Shown here in pieces: positions 7,387 to 15,838 of a stretch of 40,228 nucleotides of DNA. The stretch is from contig JAJZQG010000057.1 of the NCBI GenBank assembly GCA_021847645.1, forward strand, positions 1 to 40,228. Direction: 5' to 3'. How positions within the stretch are numbered: position 1 is the stretch's first letter; each line of letters opens with the position of its first letter. The position numbers were made by a program, and so were the translations under genes. Below the pieces are notes generated by a model. The model searched no databases, was not told where the DNA came from, and saw only the letters and a list, made by a program, of their open reading frames with translations. The DNA comes from Myxococcales bacterium. Lineage in GTDB: Bacteria; Myxococcota_A; Polyangia; Polyangiales; Polyangiaceae.

Positions 7387-8703
7387 TTACGCCTTCTTGG
7401 CGGCGGCGGCGGCGTCTTCCAGCATCTTGGTGGTCAGCGACTTGGGACGCTCAATGGCGTAGCCCAGGGCGCGGTCCCAGGTGATGTTGGACAGGACGCC
7501 CAGGGCGCGGCCGATGCCGAACAGAACCGTGTAGAAGTCCCACTCGGTCAGGCCGTAGTACCACTGGATGACGCCGGACTGGGCGTCGACGTTGGGCCAC
7601 GGGTTCTTGGTCTTGCCGTGCTCGGTAAGCACGCCGGGGGCGACCTTGAAGATGGTGTCGATGAGCTTGAACAGCGGGTAGTCGGGCAGGTTCTTGAGGC
7701 AGAACTCGCGCTGCGCGACATAGCGCGGATCGGTCTTGCGAAGCACGGCGTGGCCGTAGCCCGGGATGACCTGGCCGGCGTTGAGCGTGTCCCACAGAGC
7801 CTTCTTGACCAGCTCCTCGGTGGGCTCCTGGCCGCCGAGCTTGGTCTGGAAGTTCATCATCCAGCGCAGCACTTCCTGGTTCGCCAGGCCGTGCAGCGGG
7901 CCAGCCAGACCGTTGATGCCCGCGGACAGCGAGTAGTACGCATCCGACAGCGCCGAGGCCACCAGGTGCGTGGTGTGCGCCGACACGTTGCCCGACTCGT
8001 GGTCCGAGTGCAGGATGAAGTACATGCGCGCCACATCGTCATACGGCTTCGCGATGCCCATCTGGTGCGCAAAGTTGCCGCCCATGTCGAGCTTGGGGTC
8101 CGCCGGGATATGCACGTCGCTCTTGTACTTCATGCGATAGATGTACGCCGCCAGGGTGGGCAGCTTCGCCATCAGGTTCGTGGAGTCCTCGTACATCGGA
8201 TCCCAGTACTCGTCCTTCTTCATGCCTTCGGCGTAGCGCTTGGCGAAGAGCGACTCGCGCTGCATGGCAAGGATGCCCTGCGAGAACATGGTCATCGGGT
8301 GCGTGTCGCGCGGCATCGCGCGAAGGATGTCGATGACGTACTGGGGCAACTCGCGCTTGGCCTTGAACTCCTCGACGACTTCGAGCGTCTCGGCCATGGT
8401 CGGCACGTCGCCCGTCATGAGGTAGGACCAGAAGCCTTCCACGTACGGATACCCGCTGCCCGGCACCTTCGGCATCACCTCGAACGTCTCGGGGATCGTG
8501 CGGCCGCGGAAGCGGATGCCTTCCATCGGGTCGAGATACGAGATGTCGGTGACCAGGCACCGCACACCACGCGCGCCGCCGATCGCCTGCGCGATCGTCA
8601 CCTCACCGAGCTTGACGTCGCCGTGCTCCTTGACCAGCTTCGCGGTGCGGGGACGGTGCTCCTGGATCTTCTTGAACAGCTTTTCCTTCAGCAGCTTCGA
8701 CAT
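7387..8703 (-). CDS. gltA: Citrate synthase, eukaryote-like type
   Basis: This enzyme condenses oxaloacetate and acetyl-CoA to citrate at the entry of the TCA cycle. The 438-residue protein follows the mitochondrial form more closely than the Escherichia coli form. It has FILHSDHESGNVSAHT with an active-site histidine, GLAGPLHGLANQEV with the next one, PGYGHAVLRKTDPRY, and the C-terminal part NVDAQSGV with the catalytic aspartate. The start ATG 8703 is fixed by a strong AAGGAGGG seven bases upstream (8711-8718); an in-frame start further upstream at 8727 lies before this site. The gene stands alone, with its own terminator at 7347-7371. Expected to be a dimeric cytosolic enzyme. Confidence 0.95.
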   Translation of the reverse strand: MSKLLKEKLFKKIQEHRPRTAKLVKEHGDVKLGEVTIAQAIGGARGVRCLVTDISYLDPMEGIRFRGRTIPETFEVMPKVPGSGYPYVEGFWSYLMTGDVPTMAETLEVVEEFKAKRELPQYVIDILRAMPRDTHPMTMFSQGILAMQRESLFAKRYAEGMKKDEYWDPMYEDSTNLMAKLPTLAAYIYRMKYKSDVHIPADPKLDMGGNFAHQMGIAKPYDDVARMYFILHSDHESGNVSAHTTHLVASALSDAYYSLSAGINGLAGPLHGLANQEVLRWMMNFQTKLGGQEPTEELVKKALWDTLNAGQVIPGYGHAVLRKTDPRYVAQREFCLKNLPDYPLFKLIDTIFKVAPGVLTEHGKTKNPWPNVDAQSGVIQWYYGLTEWDFYTVLFGIGRALGVLSNITWDRALGYAIERPKSLTTKMLEDAAAAAKKA

Positions 8704-8935
8704 CTTCGTGCCCTCCTTGGGCCGCATCCAACGGCGTTGCGGTTCCGTACGGCTGATGCACCGGTGCGCAGCCTCGGCCGTGCGCCTGTCTAGTCAGCGT
8801 AGCGTTGCGGCTTACATCAGCTGATCGGCGATTGCAACACCGATGCGCGGTGATTTCTTCCGGCATCACCTTCGGTGAAGACGGCAATCGCAAGCACGAA
8901 TGTGCACGAGGCGTATGCCACGCAACGACCTGATG

Positions 8936-9562
8936 TCAGAGCTTGGGAATCCGCAGTGTCTTGCTGATCATCGCCGTGCCGCTGAGCGCGAACATCAGCA
9001 CCAGCGGATGCAGGGTCGCCCCGCCCACGCTCCATGCTCCCAACGGCAGGTTGTCGTGGATCGCACCTTGCCCCACCGCCACGGCCAGCACCGCGACGAG
9101 CGCGAGGCTCGTGGGGATCGGCGTGCCCTCGAAGTACTTGACTTTGTCCGATCCCGCCGACAACTCCGCCGCCGTCACGTTGTAGCGCGCCAGACGGCTC
9201 AGCCCGCACACCACGAAGTAGACCAACACCACCGCGTCGAGCAGACCCCGCAGACCCACGCCGAACGCGAGCACCGCCGGCGCGACCCCGAACGAGATCA
9301 CGTCGGCCAGCGAGTCGAGCTGCAGCCCCAGCGGCGAAGCCTTGTGCCGCCATCGGGCTACGCGCCCGTCCAGGAAGTCGAACACCAACGACACGGGCAG
9401 CAGCCCGAACGATAGCCACAACATGCGTGCGTCGTGGCCCACCAGGTACTCGAGGACCGACAAGATGGAGGCAACACCCGCCCCACCGTTGGCGAGCGTG
9501 ATCAGATCGGCCACCGTGAAGGAGCGAATCATCGAGAAGTGACGCGGACGCGGCTCGGCCAT
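8936..9562 (-). CDS. pssA: CDP-alcohol phosphatidyltransferase, probably CDP-diacylglycerol-serine O-phosphatidyltransferase
   Basis: A 208-residue membrane protein that would join a head-group alcohol to CDP-diacylglycerol. The family signature D-x2-DG-x2-AR-x8-G-x3-D-x3-D reads DFLDGRVARW, then SPLGLQLDSLAD. The overall layout (N-terminal ITLANGG, multiple hydrophobic helices, LSRLARYNV, and YFEGTPIP) matches the PssA type of the family, which makes phosphatidylserine for phosphatidylethanolamine synthesis. ATG 9562 was preferred over the longer open frame because the added 60 residues are not family-like. No Shine-Dalgarno sequence is obvious. The gene is divergent from the lipoprotein gene at 9665. 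Substrate (serine) is inferred from sequence type. Confidence 0.82.
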   Translation of the reverse strand: MAEPRPRHFSMIRSFTVADLITLANGGAGVASILSVLEYLVGHDARMLWLSFGLLPVSLVFDFLDGRVARWRHKASPLGLQLDSLADVISFGVAPAVLAFGVGLRGLLDAVVLVYFVVCGLSRLARYNVTAAELSAGSDKVKYFEGTPIPTSLALVAVLAVAVGQGAIHDNLPLGAWSVGGATLHPLVLMFALSGTAMISKTLRIPKL

Positions 9563-9630
9563 GGGCGACGTATGCTCCCACGAAGCCCTCCGCATCAAGT
9601 TTTCATGCGCCAGCCCGACCGGCTGTCCCC

Positions 9631-9658
9631 TTGCCCACCCCGGCCTTTGCGATATGGT
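9631..9658 (+). promoter_or_regulatory. Candidate promoter for a leaderless lipoprotein mRNA
   Basis: TTGCCC at 9631-9636 and TATGGT at 9653-9658 are separated by 16 bases. The -10 ends six bases before the GTG start at 9665, and no Shine-Dalgarno sequence is present. Confidence 0.4.
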
Positions 9659-9664
9659 TGCCGC

Positions 9665-10294
9665 GTGTCTCGCCCGCGCCGCCCCATCCGTCGATCCCTG
9701 CTGGCAGCCGTTGCCGTCCTCGCCACGGCGTCGTGTGCCCACCCACAGACGGCCTCATCGCTCAACGACGGCACCATCGCTCGTCAGTTCGATCCGTACA
9801 CGGGCAAGGCAACGGTGGCGATCGAGTACCTGCTGGCGCCGCTTCCAGCGCCGCAAATCGATTCGCGAGCCACGGACATCTCCAACCGTTTCGCCCTGGC
9901 CTTCGTGCGCGATCCATCGATGGGCGACGTGATCGTTTTGCGCGCGCGCCACGAGTGCTGGTACAACCTCGACGGCAAGCGCGTGGAATGCCTGACCACC
10001 GGGTGCGGCGCCCGGCCCGAGCAGGTAGCGGCGTACGGCAGGCTCGACGGCCATCCCGCGCAGATGCCGCGCTTCGAGTGCAAGGGATGGGGACGCGCCG
10101 CGGTCGAGTACTCGGCGGCGTTCACGCCCGCGGCCATGCAGGCGATCGCGTCGGCAAGCGAATTCTGGATCAGGCTGCCCACGGGCGAGATCCGGATCAA
10201 CACGGCCCAGCTCGCCAACCTGCGAGGGTTCCTGCAGCAAGTCCAGAACCTGCCCGCGTACCTCGGACCGCAACCCGTCGATCTTCGCAAGTAG
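9665..10294 (+). CDS. Putative lipoprotein of unknown function
   Basis: A 209-residue secreted protein. The N-terminus is RRPIRRSLLAAVAVLATASC, a positively charged start, a hydrophobic core and a possible lipobox ending at the cysteine. The TASC lipobox is slightly unusual, with Thr where Leu/Val is common. The mature part has three further cysteines (ECWYN, VECLTTGCG) and no domain I recognise. GTG 9665 was chosen because it puts the signal peptide at the N-terminus; the frame is open further upstream. A -10-like TATGGT six bases before the GTG suggests a leaderless transcript. A neighbouring membrane sulfatase-like gene follows on the same strand after 140 bp. Confidence 0.65.
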   Translation: MSRPRRPIRRSLLAAVAVLATASCAHPQTASSLNDGTIARQFDPYTGKATVAIEYLLAPLPAPQIDSRATDISNRFALAFVRDPSMGDVIVLRARHECWYNLDGKRVECLTTGCGARPEQVAAYGRLDGHPAQMPRFECKGWGRAAVEYSAAFTPAAMQAIASASEFWIRLPTGEIRINTAQLANLRGFLQQVQNLPAYLGPQPVDLRK

Positions 10295-10388
10295 CTTCGC
10301 GCCCGCGACCCTGCCCAGCTCGCGCGGTCGGCAACCGCGTGGCCGCGCTCCCACCGGCCGCTCCGTCTCCCGCCGCAGGATAGAACGG

Positions 10389-10417
10389 TTGACATCCGGT
10401 CCACCGAGGTGTCACGA
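10389..10417 (+). promoter_or_regulatory. Candidate promoter for the sulfatase-like gene
   Basis: A perfect TTGACA at 10389-10394 is followed after 17 bases by TCACGA (10412-10417), a weak -10. The ATG at 10435 lies 17 bases further on. Confidence 0.3.
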
Positions 10418-10434
10418 CCACTGCACTCGGCATC

Positions 10435-12444
10435 ATGGACGGACTCGACCACCCACCAGAAACGCCCCACACCCCATCTGCCTCGGACCAGCGAAATCTC
10501 GGATTGCCGGATGCACAACTACTCGCGTGGGGCGTGCTCGCGCTCATCAACGCAGTCGTCATCGGTATCACGGTACCTCTGTCCGCGTCCGGAGGCTTGC
10601 TGGGCCGTGTGCTGCACCATGCGTACGATCTCGGCCACATGCTCGCCTTGGGCCTCGCCAGCCAGCTCGTGGTGCAAGCCTGGCAGAAGTGGGGCCCACG
10701 GCGACGCTCGCCATGGAGCGTGGCAGCCTTCGCGGCGCTCGCCTTCATCGTCGCCCTTGCCGTCATGCGCGACGATCTCGAAGGCTTCCTGCAGCGTCAA
10801 TCGGGCCACGGGGGAAGGCTCCCCTGGCTTCTGGCAGCGTGCGTCGTCCTGGCTGCTCTGACGACGATCGTCTCACGGACCGGTCTGTGGCTCGATCGCC
10901 CCCGCTGGCGCTGGGCGGCCATCGTTGCCGCTGCGGGCGTCGGCGTCGGCAACCATCTCTTCTTGCGCTTCAACTATCCAGGCGGCCACTTCTTTGCCGC
11001 ATGGTGCGCTGCGCTGCTCTTGGGCAACGCCATCGCCTCCGTCGGGCCCATGCCCGACTTCGGCAGATTCGGCAGGCGCCCGGTCCCGCAGCTGCTGAGG
11101 CTCGTCGCGGGCGTCGCGTGCATCGCCTCGCTCGTCGTGGTGCCTCGCGCCTCGGTGTGGAGAGCCCTGTTTCGCACCCCCGGAAGCGTCGTGGCCCCGC
11201 TGCTCGCCCGCGTCCAACCCCAACGCGACGGAGGACCGCCGCTCATCATCGAAGGCTCACCGTGGTTCTCCGACCGATCCCACGTGGCACCGATTCCCCC
11301 TTCCTCGCCGCCGCTCGTGCCCAAGGACCCGATCGTCATCTTCATGACGGTGGACGCTCTGCGCGCGGACGTGGCGAACGACGGCCGCCACGCCGATCAG
11401 CTGCCGGCCATCGAGGGGCTGCGACGGGAGTCGGTGGAATTCAACCTTGCCCGCGCGCCGTCCCCCTCCACGGTCACCACGTTCATGTCCATGTTCACGG
11501 GCAAGTACTACACGGGAATGTACTGGACCAGCATTCCGAGCGGCCCGTTCAAGGGAGCGATCATGACGCTCGAGGACTCCTCGCCGCGCCTCGCCCAACT
11601 GCTCGACGCCGGCGGCGTTGACACGACGCACGTCGTGAGCCTGTGGGGACTGGCGGCGAACGTGGGCGCGGGCAACGGCTTCCGCAACGAGCTCGAGACG
11701 CACGTCGACTATGGTCCAGCCGCGGAAGTCGCCGACCTGGTCATCAACAGCCTCCAAACCCACAGCAAGGGCCCCCAGTTCATCTACACGCACTTTGTCG
11801 ATTCCCACGCGCCCTACAACCTCGCGGGCACCGAGGGAACCGAGTACGAACGATATCTGCGCGACGTGGCGTTGGTCGACCGGCAGATCGGACGCATTCG
11901 CCAGGCCGTCGAGAAGGCCGGGCTGCTCGATCGAACGGTGATCATCCTGGCGGCCGACCATGGCGAGGCGTTCGGTGAGCACGGTACGCTCTATCACGCC
12001 GTGACCGTCTACGAAGAGCTGGTCCGGGTGCCACTGTTCATCCGCGTGCCGGGGGTTGCCCACCGCCGCGTCGACGAGCCGGTGACCCTCATGGACCTGG
12101 GGCCGACCATCCTCGACCTGTTCGGCTTGCCCACTCCAGGCACCTTCCTCGCACAGAGCCTGGTGCCCTTCCTTCGCGGCCAGAATCCGCACCTGCAGCG
12201 TCCCATCGCCGTCGATGCGGGACGACGCATGCAGGCGCTGTACTGGGACGGACGCAAGACGATCGTGGACCTGACGCGCAACACGCAGGAGGTCTACGAT
12301 CTCGACAGCGATCCGGGCGAGACGCGCAATCTGGTGGACGTGGACAGCGGCCGCGCCGGGCGAGACCTGCGCACGCTCAGGGCGTTCTTCGACGCACACA
12401 AGCTGCGCCGGCCTGGCTACGAAGCTCCTTGGCGCCAGTTCTGA
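10435..12444 (+). CDS. Membrane-anchored sulfatase-superfamily protein (phosphoglycerol-transferase-like)
   Basis: A 669-residue protein. The first 250 residues hold several hydrophobic helices (for example 28-50, 66-80, 94-112, 130-148, 160-176, 184-200, 222-238). Residues from about 300 form an alkaline-phosphatase/sulfatase fold with FMTVDALRAD (metal ligand D307), HFVDSHAPY and AADHGEAFGEHG (metal ligands D508, H509). The position of the formylglycine Cys/Ser is taken by T346 in STVTTFMSMFTG, and the CxPxR signature is absent. A formylglycine sulfatase is therefore unlikely. Threonine nucleophiles are known in phosphoglycerol and phosphoethanolamine transferases of this superfamily. Probable role: modifying an envelope glycan or lipid outside the inner membrane. 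Confidence 0.8.
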   Translation: MDGLDHPPETPHTPSASDQRNLGLPDAQLLAWGVLALINAVVIGITVPLSASGGLLGRVLHHAYDLGHMLALGLASQLVVQAWQKWGPRRRSPWSVAAFAALAFIVALAVMRDDLEGFLQRQSGHGGRLPWLLAACVVLAALTTIVSRTGLWLDRPRWRWAAIVAAAGVGVGNHLFLRFNYPGGHFFAAWCAALLLGNAIASVGPMPDFGRFGRRPVPQLLRLVAGVACIASLVVVPRASVWRALFRTPGSVVAPLLARVQPQRDGGPPLIIEGSPWFSDRSHVAPIPPSSPPLVPKDPIVIFMTVDALRADVANDGRHADQLPAIEGLRRESVEFNLARAPSPSTVTTFMSMFTGKYYTGMYWTSIPSGPFKGAIMTLEDSSPRLAQLLDAGGVDTTHVVSLWGLAANVGAGNGFRNELETHVDYGPAAEVADLVINSLQTHSKGPQFIYTHFVDSHAPYNLAGTEGTEYERYLRDVALVDRQIGRIRQAVEKAGLLDRTVIILAADHGEAFGEHGTLYHAVTVYEELVRVPLFIRVPGVAHRRVDEPVTLMDLGPTILDLFGLPTPGTFLAQSLVPFLRGQNPHLQRPIAVDAGRRMQALYWDGRKTIVDLTRNTQEVYDLDSDPGETRNLVDVDSGRAGRDLRTLRAFFDAHKLRRPGYEAPWRQF

Positions 12445-12477
12445 GGCCGTTGACGCCGCCCGTCGGCCAAGCCGGAT

Positions 12478-14538
12478 TCAGCCCGCACCCAGCTCGCGGA
12501 AGAGAAACGACAGCTCCAGCACCGCGTCGTCGATGTCCTGCTGCACCGACCGGCCGATGCCGTGGCCCGCGTCGGGTCTGGCCACCAGAAGCACCACGCT
12601 ACCGGGCGATGCGTCCTGCAGACGGGCCGCCATCTTCTTCGAGTGCCACGAGTCCACACGCGGGTCGTTCTCCCCCGTGATGAGCAGCATCGAGGGGCAC
12701 TTCCCGCCCTGCGGGACTCGGTGGTAGGGCGAATACGCATACAGCGCGCGGAACTGATCGAGGTCCTCGACCGAGCCGTACTCGGTCACGTTGAAGCCCC
12801 CGTTGGGCGTCAGCTCCACGCGGAGCATGTCGTAGATACCCACGTAAGACACAATCGCACGGAACAGGTCCGGGTGCTGCGTGGCCATCGCGCCCATGAG
12901 CAGCCCGCCGTTGGACCCGCCCGAGATGGCGAGACGCGCGGGGCTGGTGTACCCGCGGTCGATGAGGTGCTGGGCGCACGCCGCCATGTCGTCGAACACG
13001 TTCTGCTTGCGCGTGAGGTTGCCGGCCCTGTGCCAGGCTTCTCCGAATTCGCTTCCACCCCGCAGGTTCGCCACGGCCACGAAGCCACCGGCGTCGAGCC
13101 ACAGACGAGCGTCCTGGCGGAACCGCGGACTCAAGCTCACACCGTATCCACCGTAAGCCGTCAGCAGCCCGGGCATCGTCCCGTCGAGCTTCGCTCCTTT
13201 TGCGCGCACGATATTCAGCGGAATCCGGGTGCCGTCCTTCGAGACGCACAGCTCGCGTACGACCTCCGCATCGTCGAACGATGCCGGCGACCTGACGCGC
13301 AAAGGCGTGTCCTGCACGACGCCGTCGCGGAGCCGGTACCAGGCCGGCGGGCTGATGAACGTCTGCGAGCGGAACAGCACGTCGTCGTCGGCGGCCGCGC
13401 CCACGACCTGGTTGATGGATGAGATCGGACGAAGGGGCACGATGGCGAGGCTGGCGCCCTGCAGGTCGTAGACGTCCATCTGCGACGGGCCGCCCGCCAC
13501 GCGAATCACGAACAGCCGGTTTGCGGTCACCACGAACTCGCGGATGCTGTGCTCGTTTTCGGCGACGACTTGCACCGCAGACGACAGGCCGGGCCGATCG
13601 AGCTGAAGGCGCAGGATGCGGCCCAGGGGCGCGTCCTTGCGCGACAGCAGGTACAGGTCGTCGGCACGGCCGAACTCCGCCCGCACGATCTCGTCCTCGA
13701 AGCGGGCGATCTGCGTGATGCGGCCGCTGGCCTCGCGCACGAAGAACGCATGCTCGCCGCCGTCGCCATGTGCCACCTGGATGAGCATCCGGTGGCCGTC
13801 CTCGGCGCGGCGCAACTGCACCTCCGCGATGCGGGGGAAATCCTTTCCGATGACGTACTGGTCCTGGGACGCCGGGGTGCCGAGCCGGTGGTGGTAGACC
13901 TGCTGGTAGAAGCCGAGATCCTCGGGCGGGCGTTCGCCGGGCGCGGGATAACGCGTGACGAACAGCCCTTCGCCGCGATCGTCCCAGGCGGCGCTGCCGC
14001 CGGCGGTTCCGCCGTTGACGCGCTCGATCACGTCGCCCGTGGCCTGCCCGGTCTGCGCATCGAACACGTGCACCGCGCCGCTCTCCGTGCCTCCCTTGGA
14101 CAACGACACGGCCACCAGCCGCCCATCCGGGCTCGGCACGTAGAAGTCGATCGAAACCGAGCCGGCTTCGTCCAGCGAATTGGGATCGACCACCACGCGC
14201 GCTGCACGGGGATCGGTGTCCATGCCCATGCGAACGAGCCGCGGCTGCTGCCCGTGAGCCGGATCGTGCTCGAGCGCGAAGATGGTGCGCCCCACCCGCG
14301 TGAGCGAATGCCAGTCCGCCGACTGCGAGGTCCGCAGGAGCGCAACGCGATCGCGCAGCGCCTGGACGCCGGGCAGCGCGTCGAGGTTGCCTCGCGCGAA
14401 CGCCGTCTGGGCTGCAGTCCACGCGGAGACCTCGGGGTCGTCACGATGCTCGAGCCATTCGTAGTCGTCACGTACGCGAACGCCGTGGTAGGCGCGGACG
14501 ACGGGTCGTTTCGGGGTCGCTGGCGGGGCGGAGGGCAT
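12478..14538 (-). CDS. Prolyl oligopeptidase family serine peptidase (S9A)
   Basis: A 686-residue protein, the usual length of prolyl oligopeptidase, which cleaves short peptides after proline. The N-terminus has the family start (YHGVRVRDDYEWLE), followed by a beta-propeller of about 370 residues that filters substrates by size. The C-terminal hydrolase domain carries LTAYGGYG, NLRGGSEFGE, and the nucleophile motif GGSNGG (S542). The remaining triad members fit GENDPRVD (D629) and DAGHG (H659). No signal peptide is evident, so it is probably cytosolic. CAGGA lies upstream of ATG 14538. It converges with the sulfatase-like gene, leaving 33 bp between stops. Confidence 0.94.
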   Translation of the reverse strand: MPSAPPATPKRPVVRAYHGVRVRDDYEWLEHRDDPEVSAWTAAQTAFARGNLDALPGVQALRDRVALLRTSQSADWHSLTRVGRTIFALEHDPAHGQQPRLVRMGMDTDPRAARVVVDPNSLDEAGSVSIDFYVPSPDGRLVAVSLSKGGTESGAVHVFDAQTGQATGDVIERVNGGTAGGSAAWDDRGEGLFVTRYPAPGERPPEDLGFYQQVYHHRLGTPASQDQYVIGKDFPRIAEVQLRRAEDGHRMLIQVAHGDGGEHAFFVREASGRITQIARFEDEIVRAEFGRADDLYLLSRKDAPLGRILRLQLDRPGLSSAVQVVAENEHSIREFVVTANRLFVIRVAGGPSQMDVYDLQGASLAIVPLRPISSINQVVGAAADDDVLFRSQTFISPPAWYRLRDGVVQDTPLRVRSPASFDDAEVVRELCVSKDGTRIPLNIVRAKGAKLDGTMPGLLTAYGGYGVSLSPRFRQDARLWLDAGGFVAVANLRGGSEFGEAWHRAGNLTRKQNVFDDMAACAQHLIDRGYTSPARLAISGGSNGGLLMGAMATQHPDLFRAIVSYVGIYDMLRVELTPNGGFNVTEYGSVEDLDQFRALYAYSPYHRVPQGGKCPSMLLITGENDPRVDSWHSKKMAARLQDASPGSVVLLVARPDAGHGIGRSVQQDIDDAVLELSFLFRELGAG

Positions 14539-14677
14539 GGGCAGTCCTGGTGAATCGCTAGGCGGCGCACACGCGCGTGGGGCTCCGAATCATCTGCGTA
14601 TCGTGGGTGAAGCGACGGGCCACCCGCGGACCATGAGTCAACCGGCACGGCCGCGCAAGCGCCAGCCGGCCAAGCCC

Positions 14678-15265
14678 TCAGGGCACTTCGCCGAACGAGA
14701 GCTCCTCGAGCTGCGGGCCATGCGAGGCCGCGAGCTGTGCGAAGTCGCAGGACATCGACACGTCGTCGTCCTGATCGGTGTAGCTCCTGGCCTTGGGGCT
14801 GTCGTCGATCTGGTAGCCAAGCTTGCGGAACAGGCGCTGCGAGGCCGTGTTGGAGGGCAGGATCGTCACGTAGATGCGGTCGAGCTTCCAGACGCGAAAC
14901 GCGAGCGCGTGGAGCATGACAGCAAACGCTGTCCCTACGCCCTTGCCCTGGCGGCCGCGGGGGCCGACCATGATCGCGAATTCGGCGCAGCCGTCTTCGA
15001 CATGGCGAAAGTCTGCGTCGCCGATCCACTCGTCGCCGCGCACGAGCAAGAAAGGACGGCCTCCGCGCCTCCACATGTCCTTCCACAACGCCGCGACCTG
15101 CTCGGCCGTGAAGGCCTGCTCGTTGGCCATCATGGCGCGGTTGTACGGCTCGTTGTAGGCGTCGGCCAACAGCGGGCAGTATGCGTCGAGCTGCTCGGCA
15201 GAGGGTTCGAATGCGCGCCAGATGCCGTCCTGCCGGTGCCAGAGCACCTGCGATCGTGAGCTCAT
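14678..15265 (-). CDS. GNAT-family N-acetyltransferase
   Basis: A 195-residue protein with a GNAT acetyl-CoA fold. The acetyl-CoA loop is GPRGRQGKGVGTAF, matching the Q/R-x2-G-x-G/A pattern. It is preceded by an FAIMVGPRG strand and followed by RIYVTILPSNTASQRLFRKLGY, the typical beta5-alpha4 segment. The acceptor (protein, amino sugar or small amine) cannot be deduced. ATG 15265 was chosen over the upstream start at 15304 because a good promoter (TTGACG, 17 bases, TACACG) ends six bases before it, indicating a leaderless transcript. Confidence 0.85.
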   Translation of the reverse strand: MSSRSQVLWHRQDGIWRAFEPSAEQLDAYCPLLADAYNEPYNRAMMANEQAFTAEQVAALWKDMWRRGGRPFLLVRGDEWIGDADFRHVEDGCAEFAIMVGPRGRQGKGVGTAFAVMLHALAFRVWKLDRIYVTILPSNTASQRLFRKLGYQIDDSPKARSYTDQDDDVSMSCDFAQLAASHGPQLEELSFGEVP

Positions 15266-15271
15266 CGGCGC

Positions 15272-15300
15272 CGTGTATCCGGTTCGGGGGCAGCCGTCAA
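15272..15300 (-). promoter_or_regulatory. Promoter of the GNAT gene, leaderless type
   Basis: On the minus strand TTGACG (15295-15300) and TACACG (15272-15277) are separated by exactly 17 bases. The -10 ends six bases before ATG 15265, so transcription would start at or next to the start codon. Confidence 0.55.
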
Positions 15301-15406
15301 ACACGGGTCCGCACCCGCGGGGAAGAGGCGGCGAGGGTACGTCCCGAACGGGTCCTGGCCATGGTGGCCCGCGCAGAGAAAATGCCTCGAAATGCGCCTC
15401 CGGCGC

Positions 15407-15434
15407 TTGACATGCCCGCCAGACCCGCTATCAA
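15407..15434 (+). promoter_or_regulatory. Candidate sigma-70-type promoter upstream of the zinc-ribbon gene
   Basis: A consensus TTGACA at 15407-15412 is followed after 16 bases by TATCAA (15429-15434). It would give an untranslated leader of about 125 bases before ATG 15569. Confidence 0.45.
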
Positions 15435-15568
15435 GGATACACTGGCACAGGGCAGCAGCCAGTCGTGGGGAAGCAACGGCACCGGGGCGCAGCGACAAGG
15501 GTCACCCGGAGACCGTTGAAGGGGTGAAGTTCGAGTTTGAGCCGGAAAAGGGGGTGAATGGGGGGACC

Positions 15569-15838
15569 ATGACGACAAGGGTACGTGCCGAGGGGCCTGC
15601 ATGCCCCAACTGCGGAGCGACCAGCTACCGCGCTGTCCGTATGCATCGCGCAGCGGATTCGGACCGCTGCTACCTGATCGCCATTCGATGGGCCTGCTGC
15701 CAGTGCGGGCTTCGTTTCACCGACCCGGCGCTGGACGAGTTCAACGCCCAGGCCCGAGTCCCCGTCGGCGCCGACGAGCCTCGCGGCAGACTGCGTAGTA
15801 CCACCGCCGCGATGGCCGCCCCATCAGATGTTGCCTGA
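15569..15838 (+). CDS. Small zinc-ribbon protein, function unknown
   Basis: An 89-residue protein with two CxxC-type knuckles: CPNCG near residues 12-16 and CCQCG near residues 44-48, each on a short strand (ACPNCGATSYRAV; IRWACCQCGLRFTDP). This is a classical zinc ribbon. Nothing else is recognisable and the C-terminal third looks disordered. GGGGGG lies three bases before ATG 15569; a GTG further upstream (VKFEFEPEKG) is an alternative. The last 15 bases overlap the 3' end of the convergent CoA-transferase gene. Confidence 0.5.
   Translation: MTTRVRAEGPACPNCGATSYRAVRMHRAADSDRCYLIAIRWACCQCGLRFTDPALDEFNAQARVPVGADEPRGRLRSTTAAMAAPSDVA

Noticed and set aside
7327..8793. Plus-strand 488-codon frame opposite citrate synthase
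   Set aside because: Antisense shadow with no motifs; citrate synthase is unmistakable on the minus strand.
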